64,000 bases of DNA. It comes from Cupriavidus sp. P-10 (GTDB taxonomy: Bacteria; Pseudomonadota; Gammaproteobacteria; Burkholderiales; Burkholderiaceae). Location of the stretch: assembly GCF_003402535.2 (NCBI RefSeq), contig NZ_AP025170.1:2666001-2730000 (forward strand). Direction: 5' to 3'. Shown here in pieces: positions 56,962 to 64,000 of the stretch. Each line of letters starts with the position of its first letter. The stretch's first letter is position 1. Made by a program: the position numbers and the translations under genes. The notes under the pieces were generated by a model, which was not told the origin of the DNA, searched no databases, and saw nothing but the letters and a program-made list of their open reading frames with translations.

Positions 56962-57332
56962 GCTTACCTCCATCCGTTGCCCGCTTCGCATGCCAGACTG
57001 CGGCATACGCCCGATCTCAACGTACTCAAGTAAGGATGCCGCGCCGTCTAGCAGTGACAGCCAAGCATCTGTTGGCAGGCGCTCCCCATGCGCCCAACTG
57101 GAAACAGGGTCGACTCTGGGGGAGCCCACCCTGCCACGACTAATCTCGACAACCGCAAAACGCTCCGGCTCCCTGCCGGAGGCAACCGCCTCGGCCCGCT
57201 TTGCATCGGGCCGGTAACCTCGGTCTGTTCGATCTGACTGGAGCGAATCGTGCGATCCCCCTGCACTTTTTCTATGTGCACCCCTTGACACAAGGGTGAA
57301 ATCTATGTTGCGACGCAACACTCCATCAGCAA
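56962..57332 (-). promoter_or_regulatory. Long structured 5' leader of the lytic transglycosylase gene
   Basis: About 370 bases between the predicted start site and the gene contain several stable inverted repeats: TGTTGCG/CGCAACA (57306-57320), CACCCCTTG/CAAGGGTG (57279-57298), GGCCCG/CGGGCC (57193-57212) and CTCCGGC/GCCGGAG (57163-57181). I do not recognise a known riboswitch or sRNA. The remaining gap 57368-57632 is AT-rich and includes a TACAAT at 57510-57515 that may be a ubiD -10 box. Confidence 0.45.
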
Positions 57333-57338
57333 GACCGG

Positions 57339-57367
57339 ATTGTAGGAACGGTGTTATACCTCGTCAA
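57339..57367 (-). promoter_or_regulatory. Predicted sigma-70 promoter of the lytic transglycosylase gene
   Basis: On the minus strand TTGACG (57367-57362) and TACAAT (57344-57339) are separated by exactly 17 bases in an AT-rich patch. This is one of the best promoter matches in the window. It reads toward the transglycosylase gene. Confidence 0.7.
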
Positions 57368-57632
57368 GAATAAGAATAACGATTCACACTACTTTTAGTT
57401 ATTTGTAACAAGGCTAATCTTGTCGTGCCGGCGTCACTCGTTGGCCCGCAAACGTAGGCCACGCCTGAGTTCGCCGTCCTTGGCGCTGCGCTTGCAGCGA
57501 CAAAAAACTTACAATTTGCCCCACCCTGATTCGCTTATTTTTTTGCTGCGGCGCCGGTCTATGTGTATCGTCACCGACTTGGATGCCGTCTTGCGTCGGC
57601 CGCACACGGCCTGCGCCACAACCGAATTCACT

Positions 57633-59162
57633 ATGCAATACAAAGACTTGCGCGACTTCATCGGCCAGCTCGAGAACATGGGCGAGTTGCGCCGCATCAA
57701 TCGTCCGGTTTCGCCCAACCTGGAAATGACCGAGGTCTGCGACCGGCTGCTGCGTGACGGCGGCCCCGCGGTACTATTCGAGCGGCCCGCCGGCGCGCGC
57801 GCCGGTGACGGTATCTATAGCGTCCCGGTACTGGCCAATCTGTTCGGCACGACACACAGGGTCGCGCTCGGCATGGGCGCCGAATCGATGGAAGACCTGC
57901 GCGACATCGGCCGCGTCCTGTCAGCCCTGAAGGAACCTGAGCCGCCGCGCGGACTGCGCGAAGCCGGCAAGCTTTTCACGCTCGCCAAATCTGTGTGGGA
58001 TATGGCACCAAAGCGCGTCAGCAGCCCGGCCTGCCAGGAGGTGGTTTGGGAAGGCAATGACGTCGACCTTGCGCGCCTGCCGATCCAGACCTGCTGGCCC
58101 GGCGACGCCGCGCCGCTGATCACCTGGGGCCTGGTCGTCACCAAGGGCCCGCACAAGAAGCGCCAGAACCTGGGCATCTACCGCCAGCAGGTGATCGGCC
58201 GCAACCAGGTCATCATGCGCTGGCTGGCGCACCGCGGCGGCGCGCTCGACTTCCGCGAGCATGCGCTGGCCAACCCTGGCAAGCCGTTCCCGATCGCCGT
58301 GGCGCTGGGCGCCGACCCCGCCACCATCCTGGGCGCGGTGACGCCGGTGCCCGATACGCTGTCCGAGTACCAGTTCGCCGGCCTGCTGCGCGGCAGCCGC
58401 ACCGCGCTGGCCGGCTGCGTCACGCCGACCCTGTCCGAACTGAGCGTGCCCGCGTCGGCCGAGATCGTGCTGGAAGGCCATATCCAGCCCGACCCCAACC
58501 ACCCGTCCGGCTACCAGCATGCGCTGGAAGGCCCGTTCGGCGACCACACCGGCTACTACAACGAGCAGGACTGGTTCCCGGTGTTCACGATCGACCGCAT
58601 CACCATGCGGCGCGACCCGATCTACCACTCCACCTACACCGGCAAGCCGCCCGACGAGCCCGCCGTGCTGGGCGTGGCGCTGAACGAGGTGTTCGTGCCG
58701 CTGCTGCAGAAGCAGTTCCCCGAGATCACCGACTTCTACCTGCCGCCGGAAGGCTGCAGCTACCGCATGGCGCTGGTGCGGATGAAGAAGCAGTACGCCG
58801 GCCATGCCAAGCGCGTGATGTTCGGCGTCTGGAGCTTCCTGCGCCAGTTCATGTATACGAAGTTCATCGTCGTGGTCGACGACGACATCGACGTGCGCGA
58901 CTGGAAGGAAGTGATCTGGGCCATCACCACGCGCGTCGACCCCAGCCGCGACACGGTGCTGGTCGACAACACGCCGATCGACTACCTCGACTTCGCCTCG
59001 CCGGTGTCCGGCCTGGGTTCCAAGATGGGTATCGACGCCACCGACAAGTGGCCCGGCGAGACCACGCGCGAATGGGGCACGCCGATTGCCATGGATGCGG
59101 CGGTGAAGGCCAGGGTGGACACCATGTGGGAAAGCCTGTTCGACCGGTCCGCGGGCACCTGA
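57633..59162 (+). CDS. ubiD: UbiD-family decarboxylase (3-octaprenyl-4-hydroxybenzoate decarboxylase)
   Basis: A 509-residue prenylated-FMN-dependent decarboxylase of ubiquinone synthesis. Family features: [20 protein letters not shown] at the N terminus, [37 protein letters not shown] (includes the active-site Glu), [20 protein letters not shown] and [20 protein letters not shown]. The ATG at 57633 gives the normal length. No ubiX neighbour is in the window. Confidence 0.94.
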   Translation: MQYKDLRDFIGQLENMGELRRINRPVSPNLEMTEVCDRLLRDGGPAVLFERPAGARAGDGIYSVPVLANLFGTTHRVALGMGAESMEDLRDIGRVLSALKEPEPPRGLREAGKLFTLAKSVWDMAPKRVSSPACQEVVWEGNDVDLARLPIQTCWPGDAAPLITWGLVVTKGPHKKRQNLGIYRQQVIGRNQVIMRWLAHRGGALDFREHALANPGKPFPIAVALGADPATILGAVTPVPDTLSEYQFAGLLRGSRTALAGCVTPTLSELSVPASAEIVLEGHIQPDPNHPSGYQHALEGPFGDHTGYYNEQDWFPVFTIDRITMRRDPIYHSTYTGKPPDEPAVLGVALNEVFVPLLQKQFPEITDFYLPPEGCSYRMALVRMKKQYAGHAKRVMFGVWSFLRQFMYTKFIVVVDDDIDVRDWKEVIWAITTRVDPSRDTVLVDNTPIDYLDFASPVSGLGSKMGIDATDKWPGETTREWGTPIAMDAAVKARVDTMWESLFDRSAGT

Positions 59163-59282
59163 CCGGCAACCGGCTCCATCCCCGGCTATCATGTCACGCT
59201 GATGCCCGGGTGCCGCCACAGGCGCCCGGGATCTCCATCGCCACCATCCGATGCCCGCGACAGACGGGCGCAAGGAGGAGAC

Positions 59283-61307
59283 ATGCGCAGCACCGCCCCT
59301 CTCGCCGAAGGGAACCTGATGTGGATGCCGTCCGGGGCGTTCCGCGACAGCAGCCAGATCGCCGCCTTCCTGCGCTGGCTGCGCGCCGAGCGCGGCCTCG
59401 CCTTTGACGACTACGACAGCCTGTGGCAGTGGTCGGTCACCGAGCTGGAGGCCTTCTGGGACGCGGTGCGCGCCTACTTCGACGTCCGCTTCGACACGCC
59501 CGCGGCGCAGGTGCTGGACAAGCGCACCATGCCGGGCGCGCGCTGGTTCGACGGCGCCACGCTGAACTACGTGCAGCAGGTGTTCCGCCACGCCGGCTCC
59601 GGCGCGGCCCGCGAGCGCACCGCCATCCGTTACGCCGGCGAAGCGCAGCCGCTGGCGGATCTCAGCTGGGCCGCGCTCGAAGCGCAAGTCGCCTCGCTGG
59701 CGCACGCGCTGCGCCAGATGGGCGTGCGGCGTGGAGACCGCGTCGCCGGCTACCTTCCCAATATCCCCGCCACCATCATCGCCTTCCTGGCCACCGCCAG
59801 CCTGGGCGCGGTGTGGTCCGGCTGCGCGCCCGACATGGGGCAGGTGGCGGTGATCGACCGCTTCCGCCAGATCGAGCCGAAGGTGCTGATCGCCGTCAAC
59901 GGCTACCGCTACGGCGGCAAGGTCTACCCGCGCGGCGCAGTGGTGGCGGACCTGGTCGCCGCCCTGCCCTCGCTGACCGACCTGGTGCTGGTGCCGCAGG
60001 TGGACGGCAATGTGCCAGCGCTTCCCGGCATACGCACCCACGCATGGCCTGACGTGCTCGCCCACGACGTCCCGCTGGCAATCGAACCGGTGCCGTTCGA
60101 CCATCCGCTGTGGATCGTCTATTCCTCCGGCACCACCGGCATGCCCAAGCCGATCGTGCATGGCCACGGCGGCATCGTCATCGAGCAACTCAAGCTGATG
60201 GCGTTCCACAACAACCTCGGCCCGGACGACGTCTTCCACTGGTACAGCAGCAGCGGCTGGATCATGTGGAACGCGCAGGTGGCGGGCCTGCTGCTCGGCA
60301 CCACCATCGCGCTCTACGACGGCAACCCGGCCTGGCCCGACGCCGGCGTGCTGTGGCGCTTTGTCGACGATGCCGGCGTGACCATGTTCGGCGCCGGCGC
60401 GGCATTCTTCACCAGTTGCATGAAGGCGGGCATCGAGCCGGCACGGATCGCCGACCTGTCGCGGCTGCGCGGGCTGGGCTCGACCGGCTCGCCGCTGCCG
60501 GTCGAGGCCTACGACTGGATCTACCGCCACGTGCGCGAAGACATCTGGCTGGTGCCGATGTCGGGCGGCACCGACTTTGCCGGCTCGTTCGTGGCGGGTT
60601 GCCCGCTGCTGCCGGTCTATTCGGGCGAGATGCAGTGCCGCTGCCTCGGCGCCAGGGTGGAGGCGTTCGACGACAACGGCCAGCCGCTGCTCGACCAGGT
60701 CGGCGAACTGGTCTGCACCGAGCCGATGCCGTCGATGCCGCTGTACCTGTGGGGCGATGCCGATGGTAAGCGCTACCGCGACAGCTATTTCGACACCTAT
60801 CCCGGCGTTTGGCGGCATGGCGACTGGATCAGGATCACGCCGCGCGGCGGCGCGGTGATTTACGGGCGCTCGGACGCCACCATCAACCGCCACGGCATCC
60901 GCATGGGCACCAGCGAGCTGTACCGCGTGGTGGAAGACCTGCCGGAAGTGCTCGACAGCATGGTGGTCGACCTGGAATACCTGGGCCGGGAGTCATACAT
61001 GCCGCTGTTCGTGGTGCTGCGCGAAGGGCTGGTGCTGGACGAGACCTTGCGCGACACCCTGCGCGCACGCATCCGCGAGGCCCTGTCGTCGCGCCACGTG
61101 CCCAACGAGATCGTGCAGGTGCCGGGCGTGCCGCGCACGCTGTCGGGCAAGAAGATGGAAGTACCGGTCAAGAAGCTGCTGCTGGGCCATGCGCCCGCCA
61201 GCATCGCCAACCGCGATGCCATGGCCAACCCGGATACGCTGGACTGGTACTTCGACTACGCCGCGCGTTTCCTGCAGGCGCGGCAAGCCGAGTCCGCCAC
61301 GGCATAG
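59283..61307 (+). CDS. aacS: Acetoacetate-CoA ligase (acetoacetyl-CoA synthetase)
   Basis: A 674-residue ligase that activates acetoacetate to acetoacetyl-CoA. It is longer than ordinary acyl-CoA ligases and has the AacS-type N-terminal part (YDSLWQWSVTELEAFWDAV, MPGARWFDGATLNYVQQVF). Adenylation motifs: WIVYSSGTTGMPKPIVHGHG, MSGGTDFAGSFV, YGRSDATINRHGIRMG and TLSGKKMEVPVKKLL with the catalytic Lys. AAGGAGGAG sits just before the ATG at 59283. It lies close to the PHB depolymerase gene and fits PHB mobilisation. Confidence 0.93.
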   Translation: MRSTAPLAEGNLMWMPSGAFRDSSQIAAFLRWLRAERGLAFDDYDSLWQWSVTELEAFWDAVRAYFDVRFDTPAAQVLDKRTMPGARWFDGATLNYVQQVFRHAGSGAARERTAIRYAGEAQPLADLSWAALEAQVASLAHALRQMGVRRGDRVAGYLPNIPATIIAFLATASLGAVWSGCAPDMGQVAVIDRFRQIEPKVLIAVNGYRYGGKVYPRGAVVADLVAALPSLTDLVLVPQVDGNVPALPGIRTHAWPDVLAHDVPLAIEPVPFDHPLWIVYSSGTTGMPKPIVHGHGGIVIEQLKLMAFHNNLGPDDVFHWYSSSGWIMWNAQVAGLLLGTTIALYDGNPAWPDAGVLWRFVDDAGVTMFGAGAAFFTSCMKAGIEPARIADLSRLRGLGSTGSPLPVEAYDWIYRHVREDIWLVPMSGGTDFAGSFVAGCPLLPVYSGEMQCRCLGARVEAFDDNGQPLLDQVGELVCTEPMPSMPLYLWGDADGKRYRDSYFDTYPGVWRHGDWIRITPRGGAVIYGRSDATINRHGIRMGTSELYRVVEDLPEVLDSMVVDLEYLGRESYMPLFVVLREGLVLDETLRDTLRARIREALSSRHVPNEIVQVPGVPRTLSGKKMEVPVKKLLLGHAPASIANRDAMANPDTLDWYFDYAARFLQARQAESATA

Positions 61308-61322
61308 GCGCGGCGGCGGCCG

Positions 61323-61976
61323 CTAGAACTCGACGTCCAGCTCGCTGATCTCGTCGGGTTCCGCGCGCGCCGCCGTGATCCACTCCTGCAGTTCCGGCAT
61401 CGCCAGGATCTGCTTGCAGTAGGCGACCGGTTCCGGGTCGAGCATCACGCCGTAGGTGACGAAGCGCGTCACCACCGGCGCGTACATGGCGTCGGCCATG
61501 GTGCGCGTGCCGAACAGGTAGGGGCCACCGTAGCGCGTCAGGCACTCGGTCCAGATGGCGGTGATGCGGTCGATGTCCGCCTGGGCGCGCGACCACACCT
61601 TCATCCCCGGGAAATTCCCCTTCAGGTTCATCGGCAGCGCCGAGCGCATCGCCGCAAACCCGGAATGCATCTCGCCACAGATGGCGCGGCAATGCGCGCG
61701 CGCTGCGCGGTCCTCGGGCAGCAGGCCGGCCTTGGGGCGGATCTCGTTCAGGTATTCGGCGATGGCCAGCGTGTCCCATACCGTGACGCCCTGATGGCGC
61801 AGGCAAGGCACCAGGATCGACGGCGACAGCAGCAGGATTTCGGCGCGCGCGGCGGCATCGTCCGGCGGGACCAGCACTTCCTCGAACTCCAGGCCGGCAA
61901 AGCGGGCCAGCAGCCAGCCGCGCAGCGACCATGACGAATAGGTCTTGCTGCTGATGGTGAGTGTGGTCTTGCTCAT
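61323..61976 (-). CDS. Glutathione S-transferase family protein
   Basis: A 217-residue GST. The thioredoxin-like N-terminal domain has SSKTYSSWSLRGWLLARFAG, with Ser residues at the catalytic position, and VTVWDTLAIAEYLNEIRPKA for glutathione binding. The all-helical C domain has GGPYLFGTRTMADAMYAPVV. The ATG at 61976 has AAGGAGG five bases upstream. It converges on aacS with 15 bases between stops and is divergent from phaZ. Confidence 0.9.
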   Translation of the reverse strand: MSKTTLTISSKTYSSWSLRGWLLARFAGLEFEEVLVPPDDAAARAEILLLSPSILVPCLRHQGVTVWDTLAIAEYLNEIRPKAGLLPEDRAARAHCRAICGEMHSGFAAMRSALPMNLKGNFPGMKVWSRAQADIDRITAIWTECLTRYGGPYLFGTRTMADAMYAPVVTRFVTYGVMLDPEPVAYCKQILAMPELQEWITAARAEPDEISELDVEF

Positions 61977-62216
61977 CACGCCTCCTTAGCGGCGCACTTG
62001 AACGGTGCGTTCGTGCGGCACATATGGCACCAGTCTGATGCCAGCGCCCCGGCGCGCATCATGAGGCGGTGCCCCGCCGTTCGGCAGGCGCAGCCGGCAC
62101 AACTTTACGCATGCCCCCGCAGCCTTCCGCGTGGCACCGCGCAAAGCGCATGCCAGGCGCGCGCCGATGGCATATATATTGCGGCATGGGAACACCAGAA
62201 CCACGAGGGCCCAGCC

Positions 62217-63431
62217 ATGCTGTACCACGCGTACCAGACCTACGCGGACATGATACTGCCGGCGTGCACGCTGGCGGAACTGGCCGCCGCGACGCTGGCC
62301 GCCCACCCCCGGGCGACCAGCTTCGACGCCGTACGCACGCTGCAGGCCGCCTGCGAGATCATCGCGCTCGGGCGCCTGACGCACCACCGTCCGGCCTTCG
62401 GCATTGACAGCGCCATGGTTGCAGGCCGACCGGTGCCGGTCACCGAGGAAGTGGTGCTGCGCACGCCGTTCTGCTCGCTGCTGCACTTCCGCCGCCAGGG
62501 CATCGGCGGCCAGCCGCGCGTGCTGCTGGTGGCGCCGATGTCCGGCCACTTTGCCACGCTGTTGCGCGGCACCGCGCAGACCATGCTGGCCGACCACGAC
62601 GTCTATATCACCGACTGGCACAACCCGCGCGATATCCCGCTGATGGCCGGACGCTTCGGCTTCGATGAATTCGTGCAGCACCTGATCCACTTCCTGCAGG
62701 CGCTTGGCGGCGGCACGCACGTGGTGGCGGTGTGCCAGCCCACGGTGGCCGCACTGGCGGCGGCGGCGATCATGGCCGAGGACGGCGACCCGGCCCAGCC
62801 GCCCAGCCTGACTCTGATGGCCGGCCCGATCGACGCGCGGGTCAACCCGACCAAGGTCAACGAACTGGCCATCAGCCAGCCGATCGACTGGTTCGAGCGC
62901 ACACTGATCAGCCTGGTGCCACTGCGCTTTGCCGGGGCGATGCGGCGCGTCTATCCGGGCCATGTGCAGCTGCTGGCCTTCATGAACATGAACCTGGAGC
63001 GCCATGAGCAGGCGCTGCGCGAACTCTACGCCTATCGCGAGCGCGGCGAGCATGACAAGGCCGACGCCATCCGCGACTTCTATATCGAATACTTCGCCAC
63101 CATGGACCTGACGGCGGAGTTCTACCTGGAAACCGTCAGCCTGGTGTTCCAGCGCTTCCTGCTGGCGCAGGGCCTGCTCGACGTGGCCGGTCGCCGCGTG
63201 TGCACAAGCGCCATCCGCCACACGGCGCTGCTCACGGTAGAGGGCGAGCGCGACGACATCTGCGCCATCGGCCAGACCATGGCCGCGCAGGATCTCTGCC
63301 CGAGCCTGCGGCCATACATGCGCACGCATCATGTGCAGACCGGGGTCGGCCACTACGGGGTGTTCAACGGCAAGCGCTGGGAGACACAGGTGTACCCACT
63401 GGTGCGCAATACGATCTACACCAGTAGCTGA
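62217..63431 (+). CDS. phaZ: Intracellular poly(3-hydroxybutyrate) depolymerase
   Basis: A 404-residue PhaZ of the intracellular Cys-dependent type. It starts with MLYHAYQTYADMILPA and contains LLVAPMSGHFATLLRGTAQT, the nucleophile Cys173 in VVAVCQPTVAAL, an Asp at 346/347 in VEGERDDICAIGQ and His379 in GVGHYGVFNGKRW. R. eutropha PhaZa1 is similar in length (about 419) with a Cys-Asp-His triad. The 240-base gap upstream has an AT-rich CATATATATT patch at 62171-62180. Confidence 0.94.
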   Translation: MLYHAYQTYADMILPACTLAELAAATLAAHPRATSFDAVRTLQAACEIIALGRLTHHRPAFGIDSAMVAGRPVPVTEEVVLRTPFCSLLHFRRQGIGGQPRVLLVAPMSGHFATLLRGTAQTMLADHDVYITDWHNPRDIPLMAGRFGFDEFVQHLIHFLQALGGGTHVVAVCQPTVAALAAAAIMAEDGDPAQPPSLTLMAGPIDARVNPTKVNELAISQPIDWFERTLISLVPLRFAGAMRRVYPGHVQLLAFMNMNLERHEQALRELYAYRERGEHDKADAIRDFYIEYFATMDLTAEFYLETVSLVFQRFLLAQGLLDVAGRRVCTSAIRHTALLTVEGERDDICAIGQTMAAQDLCPSLRPYMRTHHVQTGVGHYGVFNGKRWETQVYPLVRNTIYTSS

Positions 63432-63509
63432 CGCCGGCGCGCCGCGGGCACTGCGATGCGGTGGCTTATCATGGCGGCTGCACGCGCCGGCGCGGCGCCT
63501 TCGACCACC

Positions 63510-64000
63510 ATGCCACTGCTTCCGACACAAGACTTCCAGGGCCAGACGCTGGTCCGCGTCGGCGATGCCGACAACTTCATGCTGCTCGCTCCGCAACACG
63601 GCGGCCGCCTGGTGCGCTGGGTGCATCGCGGCGAGGACATCCTGTACTGGCCCGACAACGCCGACTGGAGCCGCCCTGCCAAGGTACGCGGCGGCAATCC
63701 GCTGCTATTTCCATTTATCGGCCGGCACTTCGTCGACAGCGTCGCCGGGCAGTGGCGCGATCGGCAAGGCACCCTGCGGACGCTGGCGCAGCACGGCTTT
63801 GCGCGCGACCTGCCGTTCGACGTCACCGCGATCGATGCAGCCGGGTCAGTCACGATGACGCTGCGTGACAGTGTGCAGACACGGCCGGGCTACCCCTATG
63901 CATTTGTGTTCGACGCGGTGTACGCGCTGCTGCCCGACGGGCTGGAGGTCACGCTGCGCACCACCAACACCGGGGACCAGTCGCTACCCTGCTATCCCGG
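63510..64000 (+). CDS. Aldose 1-epimerase family protein, 5' part
   Basis: The reading frame opens with ATG at 63510 (MPLLPTQDFQGQTL) and stays open to the window edge (163 codons), so the C terminus is missing. Galactose-mutarotase-like features are LLAPQHGGRLVRWVHRGEDI, GGNPLLFPFIGRHF, the active-site segment LAQHGFARDLPFDV and DGLEVTLRTTNTGDQSLP. The first catalytic His is in QHGFAR. It is likely a sugar mutarotase or YeaD-like hexose-6-phosphate epimerase. Confidence 0.85.
   Translation, partial: MPLLPTQDFQGQTLVRVGDADNFMLLAPQHGGRLVRWVHRGEDILYWPDNADWSRPAKVRGGNPLLFPFIGRHFVDSVAGQWRDRQGTLRTLAQHGFARDLPFDVTAIDAAGSVTMTLRDSVQTRPGYPYAFVFDAVYALLPDGLEVTLRTTNTGDQSLPCYP

Noticed and set aside
56962..57321. 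Longer lytic transglycosylase starting near 57321
   Set aside because: The frame is open, but the ribosome site GGAGGT at the ATG 56961 is strong and the extra part shows no domain. Long open frames are common at this GC content.
57921..60893. A 990-residue open frame on the minus strand
   Set aside because: It lies antisense to ubiD and aacS, both with full family motifs. Its composition (Arg, His, Ala, Val rich, low in Ile, Lys, Asn) is typical of antisense frames in GC-rich DNA.

Overview
The window is chromosomal DNA of a high-GC betaproteobacterium, most likely Cupriavidus or a close Burkholderiaceae relative. This rests on the mix of a PHB depolymerase, an acetoacetyl-CoA synthetase, a RibBA with a degenerate GTP cyclohydrolase II half, a kynBUA tryptophan operon and the local gene orders. 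No species-level test was possible. I see no insertion sequence, prophage, integrase or CRISPR array. Both window edges cut a gene: a thioredoxin-TPR gene at base 1 and an aldose 1-epimerase-type gene at base 64000.

Bases 1-11100 hold mainly housekeeping and stress genes: CnoX/YbbN-type chaperedoxin, cupin, bacteriohemerythrin, P-loop kinase-like protein, TcdA, AsmA-family protein, an MFS transporter behind a clear sigma-70 promoter, PdxH, cyclopropane fatty acid synthase, DUF72 protein and MsrA. Bases 11200-17150 hold a catabolic cluster. A leftward set of four genes (NicX-like ring dioxygenase, NicD-like hydrolase, acyl-CoA-dehydrogenase-fold protein, acyl-CoA ligase) faces a rightward flavin reductase and MarR regulator across a palindromic operator. 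Bases 17170-20655 are the kynurenine pathway (KynR-type Lrp regulator, kynB, kynU, kynA), with paired operator-like repeats in the divergent gap. An IclR regulator and glutaryl-CoA dehydrogenase follow, again divergent, around two overlapping palindromes.

Bases 23000-30600 carry a 1-Cys peroxiredoxin, a YqjD-YqjE-YqjK-like operon, a membrane-bound PAS-PAS-GGDEF-EAL protein, tRNA-Lys(UUU) with a near-consensus promoter, a YeeE-type sulfur transporter and QueC. Bases 30620-36270 are a complete ybgC-tolQRAB-pal-cpoB operon read leftward and closed by a strong terminator.

glyA follows, preceded by a sequence that matches the ZTP (pfl) riboswitch consensus, then nrdR. Between nrdR and the ribD-ribE-ribBA-ribH-nusB operon lie about 11.7 kb of type IV pilus genes. 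They form two back-to-back minor-pilin operons read away from a shared 427-base control region. The leftward one (fimT-pilV-pilW-pilX-pilY1-pilE) looks intact. The rightward one (pilV-like, pilW-like, pilX-like, pilY1-like, pilE-like, fimT-like) is divergent, has a single-base frameshift in its pilW and encodes a PilY1 without the N-terminal von Willebrand domain.

The right end has an aminotransferase, a lytic transglycosylase with a roughly 370-base structured leader, UbiD, acetoacetyl-CoA synthetase, a glutathione S-transferase, an intracellular PHB depolymerase and the start of an aldose 1-epimerase. The acetoacetyl-CoA synthetase and the depolymerase plausibly cooperate in mobilising stored polyhydroxybutyrate.
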